Below are positions 20,158-30,005 of a DNA stretch of 64,000 bases, one piece after another. The stretch comes from Anthoceros angustus (lineage: Eukaryota; Streptophyta; Anthocerotopsida; Anthocerotales; Anthocerotaceae). The DNA lies in contig MU008204.1 of assembly GCA_010909165.1 (NCBI GenBank), positions 265,810-329,809 of the forward strand, given 5' to 3'. The stretch's first letter is position 1. Each line of letters begins with the position of its first letter. The notes below the pieces were generated by a model. It did not search any database, was not told the DNA's origin, and was given only the letters and a program-made list of their open reading frames with translations. The translations under genes and the position numbers were made by a program.

Positions 20158-23100
20158 AGAACTAGGACACCAAGATGATTTGTTTGTAGCCAGCAGTTTG
20201 GTGAGCATGTATGCAAGTGTGGCAGTCTGTCATATGCTCGGAAGTGTTTGACAGACTTGGTGAAAAGATGTGGTGACATGGAATGCCATGATAGCAGGAT
20301 ATTCGCAGCAGGGCATGGGACAGGAAGCCCTTCGCCTGTACAGGGACATGCAAGATGAAGGCATCGTTACACCTGATTCTGTCACATTCGTGTGCCTCCT
20401 CAGGCATGTGCAAGTGTGGGTATCGCAGCTTTTGAGACAGGGCAGGAGATTCATGTCAAATTAAAGAATGTGGACATGAAGCTGATGTATTGTATCAAAC
20501 AGTTTGGTGAACATGTATGCAAATTGTGGGAGCTTGGACTATGCTCAGAGAGTATTCGAGAGCTTGCTCAAAAGACGTAGTCACCTGGACTGCTCTAATT
20601 GCAGGGTATGCCAAGCAGGGTATGGGGCAGGAAGCCCTTCGTCTCTATGGTGTTATGCAAGGCATGACTCCGCCTAATTCCGTGACATTTGTGTGCCTGC
20701 TTCAGGCATGTGCAAGTGTGGGCACCCCAGCGCTGGAGAGGGGGAAGCAGCTGCATGCAGAAATTAGAGAACGAGGACATGAAGCTGATGAGTTTGTAGT
20801 CAACAGTTTGGTGAGCATGTACGTGAAATGTGGCAGCTTGGAAGATGCTCAGAGAGTATTTGATGGACTTAGTCAAAAGATGTGGTGACGTGGACTGCTC
20901 TCATTACCGGGTATTCACAGCAGGACAAAGGGCCAGGAAGCCCTTCGTCTCTACAGTGTTATGCAAGAAGAAGGCACGGCTGTTCAGTTCCGTGACATTT
21001 GTATGCCTCCTGCAAGCGTGTGCAACTGTGGCAGCCGGCGCTGAAGGAGGAAAGCTTCACACACAAATTAGAAGGAGGGTACCAAGCTGATATAACCGTT
21101 GCCAATAGTCTGGTGAACATGTATGCCAAGTGTGGTAGCTTGGAAGATGCTCAAAAGGTGTTTGACAGGCTAGGTCAAAGGATGTGGTCACGTGGAATGC
21201 CATGATATCAGGGTATTCCCAGCAGGGAAGAGGCCAGGAAGCTCTGCGTCTCTACTCTGCTATGCAAGAAGAAGGCATTGCGGTACCTGATTCTGTGACA
21301 TTTGTATGCCTCTTGCAGGCATATGCTAGGTTAGGCAGCATTGGAGAATGGGAAGCAGCTTCATACAAAAATTAGAGAACTAGGACACCAAGATGATTTG
21401 TTTGTAGCCAGCAGTTTGGTGAGCATGTATGCAAGTGTGGCAGTCTGTCATATGCTCGGAAGTGTTTGACAGACTTGGTGAAAAAATGTGGTAATGTGGA
21501 ATGCCATGATAGCTGGATATTCCCAGCAGGGCATGGGGCAGGAAGCCCTTCATCTGTACAGGGCAATGGAAGAAGAAGGCATTGCGGTACCTGATTCTGT
21601 GACATTTGTGTGCCTCCTGCAGGCATGTGCAAGTGGGCACCCCAGCTTTGGAGGGAAGCAGCTGCATGCAGAAATTAGAGAACGAGGACATGAAGCTGAT
21701 GAGTTTGTAGTCAACAGTTTGGTGAGCATGTACGTGAAATGTGGCAGCTTGGAAGATGCTCAGAGAGTATTTGATGGACTTAGTCAAAAGATGTGGTGAC
21801 GTGGACTGCTCTCATTACCGGGTATTCACAGCAGGACAAGGGCCAGGAAGCCCTTCGTCTCTACAGTGTTATGCAAGAAGAAGGCACGGCTGTTCCGTGA
21901 CATTTGTATGCCTCCTGCAAGCGTGTGCAACTGTGGGCAGCCCGGCGCTGAAGGAGGGAAAGCTACTTCACACACAAATTAGAGAAGGAGGGTACCAAGC
22001 TGATATAACCGTTGCCAATAGTCTGGTGAACATGTATGCCAAGTGTGGTAGCTTGGAAGATGCTCAAAAGGTGTTTGACAGGCTAGGTCAAAAGGATGTG
22101 GTCACGTGGAATGCCATGATATCAGGGTATTCCCAGCAGGGAAGAGGCCAGGAAGCTCTGCGTCTCTACTCTGCTATGCAAGAAGAAGGCATTGCGGTAC
22201 CTGATTCTGTGACATTTGTATGCCTCTTGCAGGCATATGCTAGGTTGGGCAGCCCGGCATTGGAGAATGGGAAGCAGCTTCATACAAAAATTAGAGAACT
22301 AGGACACCAAGATGATTTGTTTGTAGCCAGCAGTTTGGTGAACATGTATGCAAAGTGTGGCAGCTTGGAAGATGCTCAGGATGTGTTTGATGGACTTAGT
22401 CAAAAGATGTGGTGACATGGAATGCCATGATAGCTGGATATTCCCAGCAGGCATGGGGCAGGAAGCCCTTCGTCTCTACAGTGTTATGCAAGAAGAAGGC
22501 ACGGCTGTTCAGTTCCGTGACATTTGTGTGCCTCCTGCAGGCATGTGCAAGTGGGCACCCCAGCTTTGGAGATGGGAAGCAGCTTCATGCGCAAATTAGA
22601 GAACGAGGACATGAAGCTGATGTGCTTGTACCCAGCAGTCTGGTAAATATGTATGCAAAGTGTGGCAGCCTGGAGGATGCTCACAAGATCTTTGACAGAC
22701 TAGGTCAAAAGGCGTGGTGACATGGAATGCCATGATTGCAGGGTATTCCCAGCATGGCATGGGTCAGGAAGCACTTCAACTTTACAGAGCTATGCAAGAA
22801 GGAGGCATGGTTATACCCAATTCTGTGACATTTGTTTGCCTCTTGCAGGCATGTAAAGAATTGGGCACCCCAGCTTTGGAGGAGGGAAGCAACTTCATGC
22901 ACTGATTATAGAACAAAGACATCAAGTTGATGTGTTTTAGCCAGCAGTTTGGTAAACATGTACGCAAAGTGTGGCAGGGCAGGATGCTCAAAGAGTGTTT
23001 GATGGGCTTAATCATAAGGATGTTGTGACATGGAATGCCATGCAGGATATTCCCAGCAGGCATGGGACAGGAAGCCCTTCGTCTCTACAGTGCTATGCAA

Positions 23101-23585
23101 GAAGAAGGCATGACTCCGCCTAATTCCGTGACATTTGTATGCCTCCTGCAGGCATGTGCAACTATGGGCACCCCAGCTTTGGAGAAGGGAAAGCAGCTTC
23201 ATGCAAATTAGAGAACGAGGACATGAAGCTGATGAGTTTGTAGTCAACAGTTTGGTGAGCATGTACGTGAAATGTGGCAGCTTGGAAGATGCTCAGAGTG
23301 TTTGATGGACTTAGTCAAAAGATGTGGTGACGTGGACTGCTCTCATTACCGGGTATTCACAGCAGGACAAGGGCCAGGAAGCCCTTCGTCTCTACAGTGT
23401 TATGCAAGAAGAAGGCACGGCTGTTCAGTTCCGTGACATTTGTATGCCTCCTGCAAGCGTGTGCAACTGTGGCAGCCCGGCGCTGAAGGAGGAAAGCTAC
23501 TTCACACACAAATTAGAGAAGGAGGCAGCTTCATACGCTGATTAGAGAACAAGAACATGAAGGTGATGCGTCTGTAGCCAGCAGT
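20158..23585 (+). pseudogene. PPR gene 2, internally duplicated and decayed triplets
   Basis: This is a stack of further triplets that repeat 19035-20150 (for example 20270 onward repeats 19035 onward). Dozens of 1-8 bp losses break the frame, largely between short direct repeats: GTTCCGTGACATTT for GTTCCGGATTCCGTGACATTT, GCAAGTGTGG for GCAAAGTGTGG, CAAAAGATG for CAAAAAGATG. Short open stretches such as 20517-20888 and 21741-22415 still show full motifs. The block lies between long intact frames. Confidence 0.8.
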
Positions 23586-24611
23586 TTGGTAAACATGTAT
23601 GCAAAGTGTGGCAGTTTGGACGATGCCCAGAGGGTGTTTGACGGACTTGGTCAAAAAGATGTGGTGACTTGGACTGCTATGATAGCAGGGTATTCCCAGC
23701 AGAGCATGGGCCAGGAAGCCCTTCATCTTTACAGTGCCATGCAAGAAGAAGGCATGGCTGTAGCTGATTCCATAACTTTTGTGTGCCTCCTGCAGGCATG
23801 TGGTAATGTGGCCGCTTTGCATCTGGGAAGGCAGCTACATGCACAGATTGAAGAGCAAGGTCTTCAACGTGATGTGTTTGTAGCCGGCAGTCTGATAAAC
23901 ATGTATGGAAAGTGTGGGAGCATGGTTGATGCACGGCATGTGTTTGATACGTTGCCCGAAAGGGATGTCATCACGTGGAATGCCATGATATCAGGGTATT
24001 CCCAGCAGGGAAGAGGCCAGGAAGCTCTGCGTCTCTACTCTGCTATGCAAGAAGAAGGCATTGCGGTACCTGATTCTGTGACATTTGTATGCCTCTTGCA
24101 GGCATATGCTAGGTTGGGCAGCCCGGCATTGGAGAATGGGAAGCAGCTTCATACAAAAATTAGAGAACTAGGACACCAAGATGATTTGTTTGTAGCCAGC
24201 AGTTTGGTGAGCATGTATGCAAAGTGTGGCAGTCTGTCATATGCTCGGGAAGTGTTTGACAGACTTGGTGAAAAAAATGTGGTAATGTGGAATGCCATGA
24301 TAGCTGGATATTCCCAGCAGGGCATGGGGCAGGAAGCCCTTCATCTGTACAGGGCAATGGAAGAAGAAGGCATGGTTATACCGAATTCTGCGACATTTGT
24401 GGGTCTTCTGCAGTCATGTGCAACTGTGGGCTCCCTCGCTTTGGAGAAGGGAAAGCAGCTTCATGCGCAAATTAGAAGACAAGGTCTTGAAGCTGATGTG
24501 CTTGTACCCAGCAGTCTGGTAAATATGTATGCAAAGTGTGGGAGCATGGTTGATGCACGGCATGTGTTTGATACGTTGCCGAAAGGGATGTCATCACGTG
24601 GAGTGCACTGA
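23586..24611 (+). CDS. PPR gene 2, intact internal segment
   Basis: 341 codons of triplets, including the diverged unit ACGNVAALHLGRQLHAQIEE and NMYGKCGSMVDARHVF, which in gene 1 is the last unit before the E domain. Its presence here, followed by ordinary triplets, means that the 3' end of the gene has itself been duplicated. It loses frame at about 24580 (TTGCCGAAAGGG for TTGCCCGAAAGGG). Confidence 0.75.
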   Translation: MVNMYAKCGSLDDAQRVFDGLGQKDVVTWTAMIAGYSQQSMGQEALHLYSAMQEEGMAVADSITFVCLLQACGNVAALHLGRQLHAQIEEQGLQRDVFVAGSLINMYGKCGSMVDARHVFDTLPERDVITWNAMISGYSQQGRGQEALRLYSAMQEEGIAVPDSVTFVCLLQAYARLGSPALENGKQLHTKIRELGHQDDLFVASSLVSMYAKCGSLSYAREVFDRLGEKNVVMWNAMIAGYSQQGMGQEALHLYRAMEEEGMVIPNSATFVGLLQSCATVGSLALEKGKQLHAQIRRQGLEADVLVPSSLVNMYAKCGSMVDARHVFDTLPKGMSSRGVH

Positions 24612-25039
24612 TTGCAGGCTACACCTGTCAAGGAAACAGTGACATGGTCTTTGAATTGGTCAGAAAATGAGAGAGACGGCATACAGCCCGATGGCATCAC
24701 TTTCCTCAGTGTGCTAACAGTATGCAGTCATGCTGGTTTGGTGAAGCAAGGAGAGAGTACTTTGAGGCTATGAGCAGACTCTATGATATCACTTTCACCG
24801 TGGAGCACTGCACATGCATGGTGGATCTCTTTGCCCGTGCCGGCCAACTGGAGGAGGCACTAGATTTTGTAAGGAGAATGCCTGTACTGCCTAATGCTGC
24901 AGTTTGGCATACTCTGTTGGGTGCGTGTAGAAAATGGAGCAACGTGGAGGTGGGGCGCCATGCTTTCAACAGCAGTCAAGCTCGACAAGAGGATGCCGCC
25001 GCATGTGTTGATGTCAAGTGTATATACTAGTGCCCAGAT
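24612..25039 (+). pseudogene. Extra copy of the PPR E domain, broken
   Basis: It repeats 27240-27695 (LTVCSHAG, then HCTCMVDLFARAGQLEEAL and AVWHTLLGACRKW) with single-base losses. At about 25035 the E domain is joined, inside the word AGATGTGG, directly to a new P motif (ATWNALISGYSQQG), so the gene runs on past what should be its end. Confidence 0.8.
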
Positions 25040-25858
25040 GTGGCCACATGGAACGCTCTCATTTCAGGGTATTCCCAACAGGGCATGGGGCAAGAAGCCC
25101 TTGGTCTCTACAGTTGTATGCAAGAAGTAGGTTTTGCAACACCTGATTCTGTGACATTTGTGTGTCTGCTTCAGGCATGTGCAACTATGGGCACCCCGGC
25201 TTTGGAGAAGGGGAGGCAGCTTCATGCACAAGTTAGAGAATCAGGACATCACATCAATGTGTGCGTAGTTAACAGTTTGGTGAGGATGTATGCTAAATGT
25301 GGAAGCCTAGAGGATGCTGAGAGAGTATTCAATGCACTGGCTGAAAAGGATGTAGCGACATGGAATGCAATGATTGCAGGGTATGTACACCACAACAGGG
25401 GACTGGAAGCCCTTAGGCTCTACAGTGTTATGCAAGACGACGCCAGTACAACTGTACCTGATTCTGTGACAATTGTGTGCCTCTTGCAGGCATGTGCAAG
25501 TGTGGGCAACTCTTCTTTGGAGACAGCGAAGCAGCTACATGTGCTAATAAATGATCGAAAACTTCTAGCTAATGTATTTGTAGCCAACTGTTTGTTAAAC
25601 ATGTATGCAAAGTGTGGCAGCCTAGAGGATGCTCACAAGATCTTTGACAGACTAGGTCAAAAAGACGTGGTGACATGGAATGCCATGATTGCAGGGTATT
25701 CCCAGCATGGCATGGGTCAGGAAGCACTTCAACTTTACAGAGCTATGCAAGAAGGAGGCATGGTTATACCCAATTCTGTGACATTTGTTTGCCTCTTGCA
25801 GGCATGTGCAAGTTGGGGCACCCTGGCTTTAGAGAAGGGAGGCAGCTTCATACGCTGA
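25040..25858 (+). CDS. PPR gene 2, second intact internal segment
   Basis: 272 codons with more diverged triplets than elsewhere (CMQEVGFATPD, then VHHNRGLEALRLYSVMQDD and SLETAKQLHVLINDRK). They look like an older, less homogenised part of the family. One missing G at about 25835 (GAGAAGGGAGGC for GAGAAGGGGAGGC) shifts the frame into the next segment. Confidence 0.75.
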   Translation: MATWNALISGYSQQGMGQEALGLYSCMQEVGFATPDSVTFVCLLQACATMGTPALEKGRQLHAQVRESGHHINVCVVNSLVRMYAKCGSLEDAERVFNALAEKDVATWNAMIAGYVHHNRGLEALRLYSVMQDDASTTVPDSVTIVCLLQACASVGNSSLETAKQLHVLINDRKLLANVFVANCLLNMYAKCGSLEDAHKIFDRLGQKDVVTWNAMIAGYSQHGMGQEALQLYRAMQEGGMVIPNSVTFVCLLQACASWGTLALEKGGSFIR

Positions 25859-26444
25859 TTAGAGAACAAGAACATGAAGGTGATGCGTCTGTAGCCAGCA
25901 GTTTGGTAAACATGTACGCAAAGTGTGGCAGGGCAGGGGATGCTCAAAGAGTGTTTGATGGGCTTAATCATAAGGATGTTGTGACATGGAATGCCATGAT
26001 AGCAGGATATTCCCAACAGGGCAAAGTGCAGGAAGCCTTTCATCTATACAGTGTTATGCAAGAAGGTGGAATGGCTGTACCTGATTCCGCAACATATGTG
26101 TGCCTCCTACAGGCATGTGCAAGTTGGGGCACCCTGGCTTTAGAGAAGGGGAGGCAGCTTCATACGCTGATTAGAGAACAAGAACATGAAGGTGATGCGT
26201 CTGTAGCCAGCAGTTTGGTAAACATGTATGCAAAGTGTGGCAGTTTGGACGATGCCCAGAGGGTGTTTGACGGACTTGGTCAAAAAGATGTGGTGACTTG
26301 GACTGCTATGATAGCAGGGTATTCCCAGCAGAGCATGGGCCAGGAAGCCCTTCATCTTTACAGTGCCATGCAAGAAGAAGGCATGGCTGTGCTGATTCCA
26401 TAACTTTTGTGTGCCTCCTGCAGGCATGTGGTAATGTGGCCGCT
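25838..26444 (+). CDS. PPR gene 2, third internal segment up to the cupin junction
   Basis: The frame continues with EHEGDASVASSLVNMYAKCG and two triplets. It reaches the diverged last unit (QACGNVAA) and then switches, within AATGTGGCCGCT at 26433-26444, to 11S-globulin sequence. A missing base near 26390 breaks the frame just before. Confidence 0.7.
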
Positions 26445-27156
26445 GCAAGGGTCACCATCAGGCAGCGCGGCCTTGTGCTGCCCAAGTACTCCGACTCGGC
26501 GAGCATCGTATACGTTGAGGATGGTGAGTGCCGGCTCCGAGACACAGATCTGTATTCTTCCTGCTTCCACGTCTGGATCCTGCATGCCCAGAGCCACACT
26601 CTGATCACGAGTGTATGGAGGCCACGAGAACGCATTGATCGGCTTTGCTGTGACTTGGGGCGCTTGCAGGTGAGGGTTATGCTGGGATTCTCACAGGCTA
26701 CTCATTGGGGAGGCATCCGGTGTGAGGCGTGTGAGACGTGGTGACATTGTGGCCGTCCCCGAGGTGTTGCCTCCTGGTGGTACAACTCCGGCAACAGCGA
26801 GCTTCGCATCCTCGGCCTTGCCGAGACATCGGCTGGATATGAGGCTGGTGAACCCACGGTAGAATTGCGTACCTCACTTGTCAGTCTGGTCCATCTCATC
26901 AGAGCAGCACTGACCTGATCAGAGCTGCCTTGTCTCACCATTTTACCGTGCAGGGCTTTTTCTTGATCGGCGGAGGCCGGGAGGCGGAAGGCAGCACCAG
27001 CATGAGAGGCGCCGGGAAGGGCAGCAGGAGTTCCATGAATCTTGCACGGATTCAGGAGGGAGTTCTTGGCGGACGCCTGGGACGTGGATGAGGCAGGTGG
27101 ACGAGTTCCTTCAGAGCCAGCAGGGTGTGGGCATCGTCCAGGCTGAACGTGATGTG
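26433..27156 (+). pseudogene. 11S-globulin fragment A0 inserted in PPR gene 2
   Basis: About 700 bp matching copy B from mid-exon 1 (VTIRQRGLVLPKYSD) through intron 1, exon 2 (ASWWYNSGNSELRILGLAE), intron 2 and the start of exon 3. Introns are present, so the source was genomic DNA. Left and right joins fall in 12-bp (AATGTGGCCGCT) and 11-bp (AACGTGATGTG) words shared by the PPR and cupin sequences. It replaces about 55 bp of PPR coding sequence, as shown by the unbroken sister unit at 23790-23875. Confidence 0.88.
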
Positions 27157-27712
27157 TTTGTAGCCGGCAGTCTGATAAACATGTATGGAAAGTGTGGGAG
27201 CATGGTTGATGCACGGCATGTGTTTGATACGTTGCCCGAAAGGGATGTCATCACGTGGAGTGCACTGATTGCAGGCTACACCTGTCAAGGAAACAGTGAC
27301 ATGGTCTTTGAATTGGTCCAGAAAATGAGAGAGGACGGCATACAGCCCGATGGCATCACTTTCCTCAGTGTGCTAACAGTATGCAGTCATGCTGGTTTGG
27401 TGAAGCAAGGGAGAGAGTACTTTGAGGCTATGAGCAGACTCTATGATATCACTTTCACCGTGGAGCACTGCACATGCATGGTGGATCTCTTTGCCCGTGC
27501 CGGCCAACTGGAGGAGGCACTAGATTTTGTAAGGAGAATGCCTGTACTGCCTAATGCTGCAGTTTGGCATACTCTGTTGGGTGCGTGTAGAAAATGGAGC
27601 AACGTGGAGGTGGGACGCCATGCTTTCAACGAAGCAGTCAAGCTCGACAAGAGGGATGCCGCCGCATATGTGTTGATGTCAAGTGTATATACTAGTGCCC
27701 AGATGTGGGATC
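27146..27712 (+). CDS. PPR gene 2, last repeat and E domain (intact)
   Basis: Open frame with DVFVAGSLINMYGKCG, then ITWSALIAGYTCQGNSDMV, CSHAGLVKQGREYFEAM, MVDLFARAGQLEEAL, AVWHTLLGACRKWSNVEVG and AAAYVLMSSVYTSAQMW. It then crosses at about 27705-27725 into 11S-globulin exon 1 (REILRTDGGRIEA). The natural end of the PPR protein (the PG-box tail seen in gene 1) is therefore missing. Confidence 0.82.
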
Positions 27713-29195
27713 AGGCTCGGGAGATTCTGCGGACTGATGGAGGCAGAATCGAGGCTTATCAACATACGGTCTTTGAGAGACGCCAATGTGGCCGCTGCAA
27801 GGTCACCATCAGGCAGCGCCTTGTGCTGCCCAAGTACTGACTCGGCGAGCATCGTATACGTTGAGGATGGTGAGTGCCGGCTCCGAGACACAGATCTGTA
27901 TTCTTCCTGCTTCCACGTCTGGATCCTGCATGCCTAGAGCCACACTCTGATCACGAGGTGTATGGAGGCCACGAGAACGCATTGATCGGCTTTGCTGTGA
28001 CTTGGGGCGCTTGCAGGTGAGGGTTATGCTGGGATTCTCACAGGCTACTCATTGGAGAGGCATCCGGTGTGAGGCGTGTGAGACGTGGTGACATGTGGCC
28101 GTCCCCGAGGTGTTGCCTCCTGGTGGTACAACTCCGGCAACAGCGAGCTTCGCATCCTCGGCCTTGCCGAGACATCGGCTGGATATGAGGCTGGTGAACC
28201 CACGGTAAGAATTGCGTACCTCACTTGTCAGTCTGGTCCATCTCATCAGAGCAGCACTGACCTGATCAGAGCTGCCTTGTCTCACCATTTTACCGTGCAG
28301 GGCTTTTTCTTGATCGGCGGAGGCCAGGAGGGCGGAAGGCAGCACCAGCATGAGAGGCGCCGGAAGGGCAGCAGGAGTTCCGGAATCTTGCACGGATTCA
28401 GGAGGGAGTTCTTGGCGGACGCCTGGGACGTGGATGAGAGGCAGGTGGACGAGTTCCTTCAGAGCCAGCAGGGTGTGGGCATCGTCCAGGCTGAACGTGA
28501 TGTGAGAATCGAAGAGACCCGCGGTAACTGCTGCAGGGCGGGCACCGGGCCAGTCAAACCCATCTGCGGAGCACATTGCTACTGGGGAGTTCGTGTACAA
28601 CATTCAGGAAGGTTCAGCCGACGTCCGCGTTCGCAATGCTGGCCTCTTCAACACCGCTAACAGGTTCAAGCTTCCGATTCTCCAGAATGTCAACTTGGGT
28701 GCATCATACGGCCGTCTCGAGCCGGTACTTCCTGTCCCTGTTTTCGCCATTGAATCTGGACGGCAAGGTCGGGATTCTAATTTTCTGCAATGGCTTTCAC
28801 CTCACTGCTCCCGGCGGCTTGATTGTGTACCTGGAACTGTCTCAGAACGCAATTTTGGCTCCTCAATGGGGCTGTCAACGGCCATATCCTCGTGCACATC
28901 CTGAGAGGGTCCGCCAGACTGGAAATTTCTGGCAACGACGGAGAGCGACTCGTGAGCCAGGACATCAAGGAAGGTGATGCGTACGTAGTCCACGCTTCTA
29001 CCCGCACGGCGTCCAGGCTGGAAACGAAGGTTTGGAATGGATTGCCTTCCACACCACAGACCAGTAAGCTGCTTAGCCATAGCCAATTTGATGCTTCCAC
29101 CATTATCCAGTGCCGACCACATTATCCAGTGCTGACCCAACGTTCTCCTGAACCTGCTCCTGTTCAGGCCTTTCGTTGAGGCTCTTGCAGGCAGC
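27713..29195 (+). pseudogene. 11S-globulin copy A
   Basis: Runs from exon 1 (without the signal peptide) to the start of the last exon, with the same intron positions as copy B: donor at 27870, acceptor at 28015-28016, and so on. Small indels break exons 1, 2 and 3. It shares with copies B and C the loss of one C in the word GTAGTCCACGC, which shifts the second cupin domain. The 3' end diverges after about 29195, and the final exon is not completed. Family knowledge: 11S globulins are two-cupin storage proteins of the secretory/vacuolar route. Confidence 0.82.
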
Positions 29196-30005
29196 ACATC
29201 CGTTTACATTTGGAGCGAGTACAGATGGATGAGAATGTTTAAACTCACATATCTTGTGAATAACTGCGTTAAATCTAACAAATGTCACCTCCTGTAGTAG
29301 GCTTGTAATCTATGAAATGTCAGACCGAACAGTAAACGCTAAAACCAGCTGTCGTATGGTGTAGACCTAGGTGAAAGACCTGATGGAGGAGTTGTTCCAA
29401 ACTGCGCTTGTGTGATATGCAACGTGAATCGAGGTGATTCGGCTAAGGCTGGGCTGCAAGCTCAACTGTATTAGATGCGTCATCTAACTGCTCCGGTCAT
29501 TCACTTGTCAGCTGACACTTGATCTCTAGGAACATAACCGTCTGCAGTTTTCTCTTTTCGGCAACACGCAGTACTGTAGCCCTTACTACCGCTGCTACTG
29601 GAAGTCTAGAACTCGCAGCAAGCTTGTCTAGTGGGAGTATTTGCATGTGCATGATGCCAGCTGGGGAGTCTGCATACCTTGGGAAAAGATAAATCGAAGT
29701 CGAGTCGGCATGAAGGCGATGTTCAGTGTATGATTCATGGAGCTCCTAAGAACAAGACAAGTGGCAGGCAAGCACCTGGTGTGGCTCGAAGACGCCGCTC
29801 ATGTGTGTGGGACAGCAGCTGGGAGGCCCAACGCCATGTTGAACTGGCTGTTGGGCCAGGGCTTGCCATATCCATCATGCTCGACCCCGTAGTTAAGAAG
29901 AAGCAGGTTGCAATCACACCGTATCCAAGGCGATTGCCGTGTGATAGCAGCTAGCAAGAGGACCTGCAGTGTTACAAAATTGGGTACGTACGACACCCTT
30001 CCGCC
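29196..30005 (+). other. Spacer between 11S copies A and B, with promoter-side sequence of B
   Basis: No gene. About 29395-29560 is a diverged version of 32575-32790 (TATGCAACGTGAA, TGTCAGCTGACA), and 29700-30005 corresponds to 32985-33300. This looks like an older and shorter form of the spacer that later units carry. It includes the region directly upstream of the copy B start codon; no TATA box was assigned. Confidence 0.5.

Noticed and set aside
18877-24357. Minus-strand frames antisense to PPR gene 2
   Set aside because: Same reason: complementary shadows of homogenised triplets.
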